The notes under the pieces: model-generated
Told to the model about the DNA's origin: nothing
The model's database searches: none
Seen by the model: only the letters and a program-made list of their open reading frames with translations
From: Desulfocapsa sp.
GTDB lineage: Bacteria > Desulfobacterota > Desulfobulbia > Desulfobulbales > Desulfocapsaceae
Assembly: GCA_016765495.1 (NCBI GenBank)
Contig: JAESPV010000007.1
Location: forward strand, 59,036 to 123,035
DNA length: 64,000 nt
Direction of reading: 5' to 3'
Translations under genes and position numbers: made by a program
Shown: positions 48,677-57,073 of the stretch, piece after piece
Layout: each line of letters starts with the position of its first letter
How positions within the stretch are numbered: the stretch's first letter is position 1

Positions 48677-48764
48677 AAACGCTAAGCATGGCATACACAA
48701 TACGGAGACCTGAAAGCAGAGCATTCAGGTCAGGTATTGTTTTCGTAGTGCTTAACAGGCGTTT
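48677..48764. terminator. Large imperfect hairpin after eno
   Basis: Nested inverted pairs fold an ~88-base structure: AAACGC/GCGTTT, TAAGCA/TGCTTA, AATAC/GTATT and a tip stem GACCTGAA/TTCAGGTC (48707-48714 with 48724-48731). The tip stem is followed by a short T-rich stretch. It lies between convergent eno and the flavoprotein gene, so it may terminate one or both, or be a small mobile palindrome. Confidence 0.5.
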
Positions 48765-48825
48765 GAGGATCTGGAATCAACCGATGAAGTCCATTTTTGA
48801 CATAGGGCGCAGGACTGGTTGCGCT

Positions 48826-50334
48826 TCAAGACGGTTTTGTTCTTGATTCATTGCATCCGTTCTCTTCACACACTGTTTCTGGTCCACAGGTACAGGCTCT
48901 TCCTTTAAGGTTGAAGAAAAATTTCAAGCCTTTGCGCACAGTATTGGAAAAGATTTTCTTGGAAAAGATTGAGCCAACCACCTTTTTATTGATCTCGCCC
49001 AAAGTGGGATAGGGATGGATTGCTGCAGCAACTTTTGACAATCCGACCTTAGCATTCATGACAGCTACCCATTCACCGAGAAGCTCACCTGCGTGTGGAC
49101 CAAGAATCTGAACCCCTAAAGGCTTTTCCTTGGTATCCAGCAGCAGCTTGATTCGACCAACAGTCTCTCCCTCGGCAAGTCCTCTGTCGTTGTCGGAAAA
49201 TTCCTCTGTCCACGTGGTATATTCGATCCCTGCCGCCTTAGCACTTTTTTCATTCATGCCGATACTGGCCAGTTCCGGGTGAGTGTAGGTACACCAGGGA
49301 ACATTGCTATAGTTCGTTTTTTTGGGCAGATGGAAAACAGCATTACTGAGAACCACTCCGCCTTCATAGCCTGCAACATGGGTAAACTGATAACCGCCAA
49401 TAACGTCACCTGCAGCATAAATATGTTTGTGTCGGGTTTTGAGATACTGGTTGACTTTGATGCCCCTGCGGTCAAATGGAATATCAATATTTTCCAATCC
49501 CAAACCTGAAACGTTGGGAGAACGGCCCAGAGCAACAAGAATCGCGTCCCCCTTGAAGCTGATAGTGCTGCCAGTTGCGGTCTCTACAATGACTTCCCGC
49601 TCATCACCCAGATCCCGGGTGCGGATAATCGAAGTACTAATGTGAAAAACAACCCCCTCGGCTTCAAGTGTCTTTTGCACAAGAGCTGCCATGTCTTGAT
49701 CTTCCTGGCCAAGTATCTGACCGGCTCCCTCGATCACCGTCACTTTGGTGCCGAGTCGACAGAATGCCTGGGCCATCTCGATGCCGATTGGGCCTCCACC
49801 CATGATAATCATTGAGGCGGGTAGCTTGTTGAGAGTAAAGATATCGCGGTTGGTCAGGTGTGGAGTTTTGTCAAGGCCTTCAATTGGCGGCACAGCCGCT
49901 GAGGAACCTGTGGCAACAACCCAGGTTCGAGCAGAAATTATTTTACCGTCAAGTTTAATGGAATGTTCATCCTTGAATACTGGATCGCCGAATTCCACCT
50001 GGACACCGAGTTTGCAGAATCGTTCTACAGAGTCGTGTTTTTGGATAACGGAGACCACCGATTTGATTCGCCTGGAGATTTCCCGAAAATCTACAGGTGG
50101 TGGTTCCATGGCCGGCAGACCAAATTCAGGCCCGCTTTTCATAAGATGATAGACATGAGCTGTTTTGATTAAAGTCTTGCTTGGTACACAGCCATAGTGA
50201 AGACAATCGCCTCCCAAAGCCTTTTCTTTTTCAATCACTACTGTTTTAGCGCCCAGTTGTGCCGCTCCGGATGCCACGGTCAGGCCAGCTGCACCGCCAC
50301 CAACAATACCAATATCATAATCATAGCTCGCCAT
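48826..50334 (-). CDS. FAD-dependent pyridine nucleotide-disulfide oxidoreductase with Cys-rich tail
   Basis: 502 residues, a close paralog of the protein at 25418 (shared GGDCLH(Y/F)GCVPSKTLIK, HPYPTL, similar length and spacing throughout). FAD and NAD(P) motifs and the disulfide pair are intact. The difference is the C-terminus: after FFNLKGRA it ends in CTCGPETVCEENGC, four cysteines that the paralog lacks apart from one. This tail could bind a metal or pass electrons to a thiol partner, as the C-terminal CC does in mercuric reductase. GAGGAG precedes the ATG. No operon partner is adjacent. Confidence 0.92.
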   Translation of the reverse strand: MASYDYDIGIVGGGAAGLTVASGAAQLGAKTVVIEKEKALGGDCLHYGCVPSKTLIKTAHVYHLMKSGPEFGLPAMEPPPVDFREISRRIKSVVSVIQKHDSVERFCKLGVQVEFGDPVFKDEHSIKLDGKIISARTWVVATGSSAAVPPIEGLDKTPHLTNRDIFTLNKLPASMIIMGGGPIGIEMAQAFCRLGTKVTVIEGAGQILGQEDQDMAALVQKTLEAEGVVFHISTSIIRTRDLGDEREVIVETATGSTISFKGDAILVALGRSPNVSGLGLENIDIPFDRRGIKVNQYLKTRHKHIYAAGDVIGGYQFTHVAGYEGGVVLSNAVFHLPKKTNYSNVPWCTYTHPELASIGMNEKSAKAAGIEYTTWTEEFSDNDRGLAEGETVGRIKLLLDTKEKPLGVQILGPHAGELLGEWVAVMNAKVGLSKVAAAIHPYPTLGEINKKVVGSIFSKKIFSNTVRKGLKFFFNLKGRACTCGPETVCEENGCNESRTKPS

Positions 50335-50460
50335 GGTATTTCTCCTCTTTTTGTATTATACAATTTCTGCATTATGCGAGAAATGAACAATAACTCTTTT
50401 TTTTGACAAGGTCATCAACAGTGAATAATCGTTTGTATAAAGTAAGTCGCATGTGGGGAA

Positions 50461-50514
50461 CAAACCTTACAAACCTTACAAACCTTACAAACCTTACAAA
50501 CCTTACAAACCTTA
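50461..50514. repeat. Tandem repeat, 9 bp x 6
   Basis: Six exact head-to-tail copies of CAAACCTTA. The unit length is a multiple of three, so every frame across it stays open. No CRISPR-like spacers. It may vary in copy number between strains. Confidence 0.95.
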
Positions 50515-50766
50515 TTGAACTTAACCCGTCGCATTGTGTACAGTAAAATGACCGTGACATTCCAGATTGAAGGCGGCAGGAACTCTCGCTGATTCAAATG
50601 GTCATATACTGAACTAGAACGAGGTTTATAACACCTGGAGCATATTGGCTTACTTTTTTCCCTCGGTACAACTGAAACTAAAACTCTGTTTGTATCACGA
50701 CATAGGCAAGAATTCTGAAAAACAAAACTCTTGAATTCTGTCGTATCATTGAGCAAGGTTTTTATG

Positions 50767-50835
50767 TGCATTCAGTCCTCCTTTTTAGGATCTTGCAGAG
50801 GTCAATGAACGTTATCATTGATCGGACTGAATGCA
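50767..50835. repeat. Spaced 12-bp perfect inverted repeat
   Basis: TGCATTCAGTCC (50767-50778) and GGACTGAATGCA (50824-50835) flank 45 bases. It could be the ends of a tiny non-autonomous element or a hairpin linked to the nearby IS110-like remnant. Confidence 0.7.
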
Positions 50836-51007
50836 TACTTTGATTCAAAACATTTTGTTTTGAAAAACAATAATTACAGATTGAGCATGGATTAAATTGG
50901 AATCAAGGTTCGCGCAGCGACCTGTAGGGCTTGACCTTCAATTCAATGTAATTCATGCTATTTGACTTATTTTACCCACAGATTCGTTTAAAGAGCCAAA
51001 AAAACGA

Positions 51008-51367
51008 GTGGATCTGCTAATGCCCATCTCCAACAAGAGAAACAAACACTTGCAAACAGTGCCGATAGAAGCAGTTAAACTCGTACCACGCTACAACCCC
51101 GAACTGGTCAGCATCCATGAAAAGGTGCTTGGCAAAGGGAAATCGAAACAGAGCAACACTGGCAATAGCACGAAACTGGTCGCCTACATGTTGGCTGTTG
51201 AGTCTTTCGAATTGGGGACTGTGCGAACCTTCGGGGGAGGCACCCATGGTCTATTTAAAGATCGGCAGGTTTTTCCCCAAACTCAATCTTCTGTGACGAC
51301 CAATAGCCTGAGACAGCAAATAGATGTCTGGTCACGAGCCTTTGCGTTGAGCCAAGGAATAGTATAA
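51008..51367 (+). pseudogene. IS110-family transposase remnant
   Basis: Codons from 51020 to about 51205 read MPISNKRNKHLQTVPIEAVKL..., LVPRYNPEL and LVAYMLAVES. This matches the C-terminal part of IS110/IS116 transposases, where SKxGNKxLRxLLxEAAxL and KLVAYLLAV recur. The expected leucines and arginines are eroded (LQTVPIEA), the N-terminal catalytic DEDD domain is absent, and the tail after ES is unrelated. A dead fragment of an insertion sequence. Confidence 0.6.
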
Positions 51368-51419
51368 AAAATGCGAGTTGTAATGCCTAAAAAAAATTCG
51401 AGAGCTGTTTGTTCCCTCC

Positions 51420-51482
51420 CGTTTTTGAAAATCACAACACTACGAATTTATGAGGTTTTTCGTGTTATGATTTTCAAAAACG
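51420..51482. repeat. 21-bp inverted repeat (20/21), strong hairpin
   Basis: Left arm CGTTTTTGAAAATCACAACAC (51420-51440, shown here only as positions plus ends CGTTTTT and CAACAC) pairs with 51462-51482 with one mismatch, around a 21-base loop. It lies downstream of the mcp stop on the minus strand and may act as its terminator, although no clear T-run follows. Confidence 0.85.
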
Positions 51483-51503
51483 AGCTGCGTGGAAAAGTGC
51501 CAC

Positions 51504-51576
51504 TGGGAGGACAGGAAATCTCCGTTTTCTTCTTGCCTTTACTTATCATAGATGTCCCGGATTGTTTGCAGATACT
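51504..51576 (+). repeat. Flanking inverted repeat, copy A (left of mcp)
   Basis: Plus-strand sequence GGGAGGACAGGAAATCTCCG ... ACTTATCATAGATGTCCCGG matches the reverse complement of 53423-53487 over about 65 bases with roughly one mismatch in five. It ends about 20 bases from the mcp stop. Confidence 0.75.
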
Positions 51577-51597
51577 GCAAGAGCGAACGTATCAAAC

Positions 51598-53283
51598 TTA
51601 GACCCGGAACTGATTCATAAGATCGCCCAACTGTCCAGCAAGTCTTGAAAGATCATCGGACTGGATGTTTACGTCATTACTCTTTCCGGAGAGTTGCGAG
51701 GTAACCTCACTCACTGCCGCAATTTCACTGGCGATTTCACCCGAAACAGAAGAGCTCTGGGCCACGTTTTCATTCACTTCGTTAATGCCTTGGGCAGCCT
51801 GGGCCACATTGGCTGTTATTTCATCGGTAGCGGCCGACTGTTCTTCCACTGCCGAGGCAATGGTGGTCACGATTTCATTAACATCCTTAATGACACTACT
51901 GATCTCCTTGATCTCATTGACTGTGAGGTCCGTTGAGGACTGAATATCTTCGATTTTCGACTTAATCTCCTGGGTAGCCTCTGATGTCTGCTTGGCCAGT
52001 TCCTTAATCTCATTAGCAACAACAGCAAACCCCTTACCTGCCTCTCCTGCCCGTGCCGCCTCAATAGTGGCATTCAGGGCAAGGAGGTTGGTCTGTTCTG
52101 AAATTTCTGTGATGACCTCGGTCACCTTGCTGATCTCTCTGGCGGCGCTGCCAAGTTTGTCAACCCGACTGGTGGCCCTGTCCGTACTGGTGACGGCCTT
52201 TTCAGTAATCGTCCTTGCCTTGGCTGTATTGTCTGCAATCTCACTCACTGTGGCACTCATCTCTTCGGTGGCAGAAGCAACCATATTAACATTGACAGAA
52301 GCCTGCTCACTGGCTGCAGCCATAGCATTCATGTTTGCACTCATCTCTTCGGCGGCAACTGCAACGGTGGTGGAACGGCTGTTGGCATCTTCAGATCCTG
52401 CTAACAACTCACCTGCCAGAGAGGAGAGTTCCCTGGAAGAGTTGTTGATGGTGCCAATATTGGTCTTGACCTGTCCGATAATGTCCTGCAATTTCTCCAC
52501 AAAAGTATTAAACCACTGAGACAGCTCTCCCGTTTCGTCGTTACCGACCGAGAGTCTTTGGGTCAGATCCCCTTCGCCCTGAGCAATGTCTTTGATCATC
52601 TCACTGGCAAGGTTAATGGGTGAGAGGATGGTACGGGCTGTCATCCAGATTATCCCTGTAGCGAACAGTGATATCATAAGAATAAAGAGCCTCCTGTAAA
52701 GGGTGAGGGAAGCAATTGTTTGGTGCATATGGTCATTTGCCTCAAGTTTTTCCTCGGTCATCGATTCCTTTGTTTTCACCAGGGCCTCACTGATTTTTCC
52801 ATGCAGGTTATCAATACGATCATCCAACTCGGTAAAGACCTCATCTCCGGCACGGTCTTGAATGCCTCTAAAGAGATCTTTGAGAATTGCCTCTTCCAGT
52901 TTGGTGTATGTCTGGACAATGGTTTCTGCCAACTGTTTTTCTTCTGCAGTATGTGCAAGCTCCCGGACCATTGGCAGGGTATCCTTGATCAGCTTGGTTG
53001 CAGCATTGCTCCCCTCCATGAGTTCGGGGGCAACACTCCCCTCATCTTTGTCAACTATGGCATCCATGGCAACCAGAGTGAACTGCAGGAGGGAGACATC
53101 CAGGCTGGTGAGGGTGTCGAGCTGTGTACCGTGGAGAGTATCCTGTGCAGTAGCTTGGTCAAGGGTACGCTGTGCGTAGGAGGAAAAAGCCTCCATGGCC
53201 AGCATTGCGGCAATAAAGAGGATGGCAATAAAAATCAATTTGGCCTTGATGGTTGACAGCAAGCGGGATGTAGCAATAGCCAT
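51598..53283 (-). CDS. Methyl-accepting chemotaxis protein
   Basis: 561 residues. First membrane helix about 13-32, a periplasmic four-helix-bundle type sensor (about 35-190), second helix near 198-218, a HAMP domain ([24 protein letters not shown]), then the cytoplasmic coiled coil with the hairpin tip [28 protein letters not shown], which contacts CheA and CheW. It reports ligand or redox state to the flagellar or pilus motor. No CheW/CheR-binding pentapeptide is at the C-terminus (ends LMNQFRV). Flanked on both sides by inverted copies of a ~65-bp sequence. Confidence 0.95.
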   Translation of the reverse strand: MAIATSRLLSTIKAKLIFIAILFIAAMLAMEAFSSYAQRTLDQATAQDTLHGTQLDTLTSLDVSLLQFTLVAMDAIVDKDEGSVAPELMEGSNAATKLIKDTLPMVRELAHTAEEKQLAETIVQTYTKLEEAILKDLFRGIQDRAGDEVFTELDDRIDNLHGKISEALVKTKESMTEEKLEANDHMHQTIASLTLYRRLFILMISLFATGIIWMTARTILSPINLASEMIKDIAQGEGDLTQRLSVGNDETGELSQWFNTFVEKLQDIIGQVKTNIGTINNSSRELSSLAGELLAGSEDANSRSTTVAVAAEEMSANMNAMAAASEQASVNVNMVASATEEMSATVSEIADNTAKARTITEKAVTSTDRATSRVDKLGSAAREISKVTEVITEISEQTNLLALNATIEAARAGEAGKGFAVVANEIKELAKQTSEATQEIKSKIEDIQSSTDLTVNEIKEISSVIKDVNEIVTTIASAVEEQSAATDEITANVAQAAQGINEVNENVAQSSSVSGEIASEIAAVSEVTSQLSGKSNDVNIQSDDLSRLAGQLGDLMNQFRV

Positions 53284-53422
53284 GGGAAACTCCAGATAAT
53301 GAGGTATTAAAAAAAAAGAATGATTATTGAATGATTATCTCCCCAGAGGTTTTATTTGTCAAGAAGATATAAAAAAAGGTTTAAAACCCTTTCCGACTGT
53401 CCCCTGGCGTAATTACCCACGT

Positions 53423-53487
53423 AACAATTCGAGACATCTATGATAAGTTAAGTCAAGAGGAAAACGGATATTTCTTGTCCTTCCGGT
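53423..53487 (-). repeat. Flanking inverted repeat, copy B (right of mcp)
   Basis: Reverse complement of copy A: on the minus strand it reads GGAAGGACAAGAAATATCCG ... CTTATCATAGATGTCTCG. With copy A it brackets the chemoreceptor gene about 140 bases upstream of its start. Confidence 0.75.
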
Positions 53488-53744
53488 GATGTTTTTAGCA
53501 TGTAGTTGACATAACTGTCTGGCGAAAATGGTCGAAAGAGCATCCTGAATCAAAAATACTCAAACAGTACTGGTTATAAGGCGGCAGGAGGGCAAGATAC
53601 TTTTAAAAAAGAGATTGCCCAAAGACAAAAAAACTGCGATGCAGTCCGCATAGTTGTCCACATTATCCTGATTTGCTTATCGCCCCCGTGGAAGGTGGCT
53701 TATCTGTGTGAATCGATCGGGTGGAAAGAGTGGAAAGGGTGGAA

Positions 53745-53792
53745 ATATCAAACAAAACACAGGGTAGAATCAACTGAATGCCCCTACCCTGT
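53745..53792 (-). terminator. Terminator of the 54-64 kb gene train
   Basis: On the minus strand ACAGGGTAG (53792-53784) pairs with CTACCCTGT (53767-53759), followed by GTTTTGTTTG. It lies 50 bases past the metalloprotease stop and closes the train. Confidence 0.75.
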
Positions 53793-53842
53793 TGCTCGAC
53801 GACTAGCTTTGAGCCACTGTAAGCGCCCAAACAAAAAGTCTG

Positions 53843-54862
53843 TTACGTACTTACTTTGATAGTGTAATTACCAGTGCCTCCGGATTGATTATAGTGCCTG
53901 AGTTGTACAAAATATTGACCTGCAACGAGGTCTACAACAATTCTTGAATTGCGTCCAATTCCGCCATCATCATCCTCGGCAATCAATGCAGTTTGACTTT
54001 CTGGCCCAAACAGTTTCATCACAACATCTGTTTGTCCACCTGTTTCTATCGTATAACGACCATCCGACTTCGCAGTGAAAACAAAAAGATCTTCTTCTCC
54101 AGGCTGGCCTATGCTGGCCGATACTCCTGTAGTATCGATAACAGGAACCTCGACAGGATCTCCAGCCACATCCGGGTACGCTTCAGCACCTGCAATAAAA
54201 GCCTTGTCTACATCCGAGAGTGTCTCATTTTCCTTGGTGCCCTCACCACTTGCGACCCAACTATCGGGAAAGAAATACAGCATAATTGAATCACCATCAA
54301 AAATAGTGCCTCGTATCTGGTCGGACCTATACTTATTAAGAACATTACTTCTGATCTGTGCCTCAGTCCAGGAATTTGGTGGTCCACTCAAATCACGGAT
54401 CACAATTTCCTCATTCCATTCGATTCCACCAGCAGGGTTCTGATGTTCATGGGCAAGGCCAATAGCATGCCCAAATTCGTGCAGAACAACACCCTGGTCT
54501 TGCCATCCAAGGTTCATTGTAGGTTCGTTCTGAGGGATTCTCTTGGCATCGGTACCGACCCACGACCACGCCCCATCATTAGCATTGAAAACGATACGGA
54601 TCTCCGCATCAGGTGCATCGGTGAATTCAAACTTCAGGTTGGCATGCTCAGTCCATTCCGGAGCGAAATCCCTGACAATTTGTTGCTGTTGATCTGTGCC
54701 ATCCAAAAATCGGATGCGCAGGGTCGACCCGTTAATCCACATTTTTTTAAATTCAATTATTGCGCGTGAAGCACCTCCTCCCGGGGAAGCTATCAAACGC
54801 TGTGGAACATGCATTTCGTGCGGTAAAATACGTTCAAAGCAAATTCTTGGATAGTCAGTCAT
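53843..54862 (-). CDS. Leaderless zinc metalloprotease (astacin/matrixin-like) with PPC domain
   Basis: 339 residues. Zinc motif HEFGHAIGLAH at 128-138 (HExxHxxGxxH) and a Met-turn SIMLY near residue 194, close to astacin SIMHY, mark a metzincin. The C-terminal ~100 residues (SASIGQPGEEDLFVFTAKSDGRY ... NQSGGTGNYTIKVST) form a bacterial pre-peptidase C-terminal (PPC) beta domain. No signal peptide is present. AAGGAG sits seven bases from ATG 54862 (MTDYPRICF), which fixes the start. As the last gene of the tail-like train, it may be a delivered effector, which is inference. Confidence 0.88.
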   Translation of the reverse strand: MTDYPRICFERILPHEMHVPQRLIASPGGGASRAIIEFKKMWINGSTLRIRFLDGTDQQQQIVRDFAPEWTEHANLKFEFTDAPDAEIRIVFNANDGAWSWVGTDAKRIPQNEPTMNLGWQDQGVVLHEFGHAIGLAHEHQNPAGGIEWNEEIVIRDLSGPPNSWTEAQIRSNVLNKYRSDQIRGTIFDGDSIMLYFFPDSWVASGEGTKENETLSDVDKAFIAGAEAYPDVAGDPVEVPVIDTTGVSASIGQPGEEDLFVFTAKSDGRYTIETGGQTDVVMKLFGPESQTALIAEDDDGGIGRNSRIVVDLVAGQYFVQLRHYNQSGGTGNYTIKVST

Positions 54863-54969
54863 AACCATTCTCCTTTGTCTTTGTTTTACGCTATTCTCCA
54901 ACACAGTGTTGAAGTATTTTGTCCAAATACAACAGATTTCCCACCGAACAAAACAGACGTGACGAACAA

Positions 54970-55941
54970 TTAGTCATCATCTGGCTTGCTGCCTAGCTTT
55001 CGCACATGTGCTTCATCCACATCGACCGACTGGTGAAAATATGAGTCTCTCCCCAGTTCTTTGTCTCTCATGCTAACTGTTTTTACATGCTGAAAATTAT
55101 CCGGTGGTCTAACATCTCCTTTTGTTTCTTCATAAAGAGAAAACCAAGGTAACCCGTGTTCGGTATAGGTTTTGGCATCAATTGACGTAGGCGGTGGCTC
55201 CTGACCGGTGATTTTTCGAAATTGGCCAGTATTAAGAATATGTATTGTGATCCGCCCACTGCTATCCTGATTCCAGACATTAATGCCGTGAATATCCGGA
55301 TAGATCTTCTGCTTCATTATCCCACCGGCTCCGATCCCCATCTGTTGTGTTACCGGAACTGCCGACTGTGGCCTGCCAAGTCTGCCATGCTCAATGGTAG
55401 TTTTTGGAGGCGGTTTATCAGGGAATATTCCTGGTTTAGGTTCAAATACAGTCAGCTGGATACCCCCGAATTCTTCAGTACCAGTAACCAGAGATTCAAC
55501 TGTATACCCTAGCCCTAAGGGCATAGCCACGAACTGACGAATCGTTCCATGACCAGCATTGATTCCATCGAGCCAGATTTGTTCTGGACTCACGATGTAA
55601 TCCTGTGGCTCGTTCAATGTGTAACTATGGTCGAGCTTACCGGAAATCACATTCACACCACCGACTGTTATCTTCACTGCATTTGGTTTCCAGGCCGCAG
55701 CTCTGAATCCGAGCCAAAGAGCTTCACGCTGATACATCGGAATAAATGCCCCACCCTCTTCCAACCAATCCGGCGGTATTTTGGCAGCATAATCTTTCAC
55801 ATCAAAAATAGAGATACGGCCTAAACCGGGAGGTAAGGGGTAAGCACGCCCATCATCAGGAATACGCAGGGTACGGTAGAAGGCAACAGCAAAACGTGTC
55901 CCTATCTGCACCATATTTTTATCAATCACGACATTGAGCAT
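54970..55941 (-). CDS. Conserved hypothetical protein (RTLRIPDDG...YPLPPGLG family)
   Basis: 323 residues, no signal peptide or membrane segment. The N-terminal ~190 residues carry RTLRIPDDGRAYPLPPGLG, FIPMYQREALWLGF and WKPNAVKITVGGVNVISG. I recall this pattern in uncharacterised proteins of actinobacteria, cyanobacteria and myxobacteria, but know no function. The middle is proline-rich (KPGIFPDKPPPKTTIEHG) and the C-terminal third (GINVWNQDSSGRITIHIL, LPWFSLYEE) looks like a separate beta domain. It lies 108 bases upstream of the metalloprotease on the same strand. It could be an immunity, adaptor or surface-binding protein; unassigned. Confidence 0.8.
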   Translation of the reverse strand: MLNVVIDKNMVQIGTRFAVAFYRTLRIPDDGRAYPLPPGLGRISIFDVKDYAAKIPPDWLEEGGAFIPMYQREALWLGFRAAAWKPNAVKITVGGVNVISGKLDHSYTLNEPQDYIVSPEQIWLDGINAGHGTIRQFVAMPLGLGYTVESLVTGTEEFGGIQLTVFEPKPGIFPDKPPPKTTIEHGRLGRPQSAVPVTQQMGIGAGGIMKQKIYPDIHGINVWNQDSSGRITIHILNTGQFRKITGQEPPPTSIDAKTYTEHGLPWFSLYEETKGDVRPPDNFQHVKTVSMRDKELGRDSYFHQSVDVDEAHVRKLGSKPDDD

Positions 55942-56077
55942 TATTGACCCCTGTTGCTCTTCTGTTTTTTTGTATTGAAATTGCAGCGTAATATGCTCAA
56001 CTTATTTCGTACACGTTCCTTCTCCCTGAGCTTGCTGGCTAATCACAATGTACATTGCAAAAAACAAACTGAAAAAG

Positions 56078-57031
56078 TCACGTATCCATCAAATCACCAA
56101 GAAGTACCTTTTGTAATCGGGCATCATCAAGGGCGACCTGAAGAAGAGCTAATTCCTCCTGCAATTGAGCTAACATTTCAGCAGTAAAATCCGGAGATTC
56201 CATTTCACTAACGATTCTTTCTGGATGCTGAATTAGAAGATTACTGATTGTATAGTAAGACAACTGGGCAAATGGTGACAAGGTCACCTTTAGAGTCATG
56301 ACTAACCTGGCCTTTGCGTGTAATTCTCTTAGTTTGACAAGTGGTATACCTCCAAGAGGAAGTAGTGGATCAATATTTATTAGATCACCAATTGTGTGTA
56401 TTCCTTCTGCGTCAAAATCATCTCCATATCCCTTACCAACACCGTCTATGCTAAGAACTGGAAATGCAGCACCAAATCCAGTTATTTCCTCCCTTGGCGC
56501 CCCCCCTCCTACAAATGTCAGGCGTAACTCTCTATTAAGAGTAAGTACCGGGGTGAGGTCATAACGTTCATGCATCACGTGGTTTATCATGTAACCTGAG
56601 TTTGCCTGATCAGTTGCATTTCCACCGAAGAGCCCGAATTCCCGCAAGGGTTGCGAGCCGTTTGTGACAACTTCCTCTCCCTGTACCTCCATAGTTATAG
56701 ACAAAAAGCTTGTGGGATACTCAACGGGTTCACCATCGTTGTTGAGATAAATAATCTGATCAACAGGAATGGGCTTGCGATATACCTCATTTGTCAATTG
56801 TGTATCTGTCAAGAGAGGGACAGGACGAGTTACATCCCATGATGTTTCCCCTTCTCCCATGGCAAGATAGAGAATGCCCTTTGTTTCTTCATGACCTTTC
56901 ATCAGCATGGACAAAAGTGTATTGCACTGTCGGACAATACGATTTGATTGCCATGGACTTTTCAGGATGTGCGAACCGCCCTTATGGCTAAGCACATCCT
57001 GAAAAGAGCCCTGTAGAAGATTTATCTGCAT
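56078..57031 (-). CDS. LREFGLFG-family tail-like protein with helix-hairpin-helix-like C-terminus
   Basis: 317 residues. The N-terminal ~170 residues are paralogous to the protein at 62220-62744: (I/D)R(Q/C)xxLL...MKG, a short LAMGEGETSWD segment and LREFGLFG...YMI(N/D)(H/Y)V. This looks like a tail-fibre or baseplate-type beta domain. The C-terminal part (VLSIDGVGKGYGDDFDAEGIHTIGDLINIDPLLPLGG...KLRELHAKARL) resembles the helix-hairpin-helix 'GIG...GI.TI.DLA..DP' fold, often a protein or DNA contact. The last ~50 residues form a coiled-coil-like helix. Ribosome-binding site weak. Confidence 0.75.
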   Translation of the reverse strand: MQINLLQGSFQDVLSHKGGSHILKSPWQSNRIVRQCNTLLSMLMKGHEETKGILYLAMGEGETSWDVTRPVPLLTDTQLTNEVYRKPIPVDQIIYLNNDGEPVEYPTSFLSITMEVQGEEVVTNGSQPLREFGLFGGNATDQANSGYMINHVMHERYDLTPVLTLNRELRLTFVGGGAPREEITGFGAAFPVLSIDGVGKGYGDDFDAEGIHTIGDLINIDPLLPLGGIPLVKLRELHAKARLVMTLKVTLSPFAQLSYYTISNLLIQHPERIVSEMESPDFTAEMLAQLQEELALLQVALDDARLQKVLLGDLMDT

Positions 57032-57073
57032 AACAATAACTGCCTGTTATTATACCTGTTCATTTCTGGAGAC

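Larger units (their letters stand above)
50335..51007. other. 673-bp non-coding region with repeats
   Basis: Contains the 9-bp tandem repeat and the spaced inverted repeat listed separately. The minus-strand frames here (50372-50560 and 50415-50771) are driven by the repeat, giving VCK or FVR tripeptide runs, and are not genes. It marks the left border of a region with mobile-element scars. Confidence 0.6.
53284..53842. other. 559-bp intergenic region with repeat copy B
   Basis: Holds inverted copy B of the mcp-flanking repeat and the terminator of the adjacent gene train. A short GTGGAAAG direct repeat (three tries at about 53720-53745) is also visible. No ORF here is convincing on either strand. 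Confidence 0.55.

Noticed and set aside
50461-50514. CRISPR-like array
   Set aside because: Units are only 9 bp, head to tail, with no spacers and no cas genes nearby.
50415-50771. 118-codon minus-strand frame with VCK tripeptide repeats
   Set aside because: Produced by the 9-bp tandem repeat, which keeps all frames open.
51371-51601. 76-codon plus-strand frame
   Set aside because: Runs straight through the 21-bp hairpin and repeat copy A; no family resemblance.
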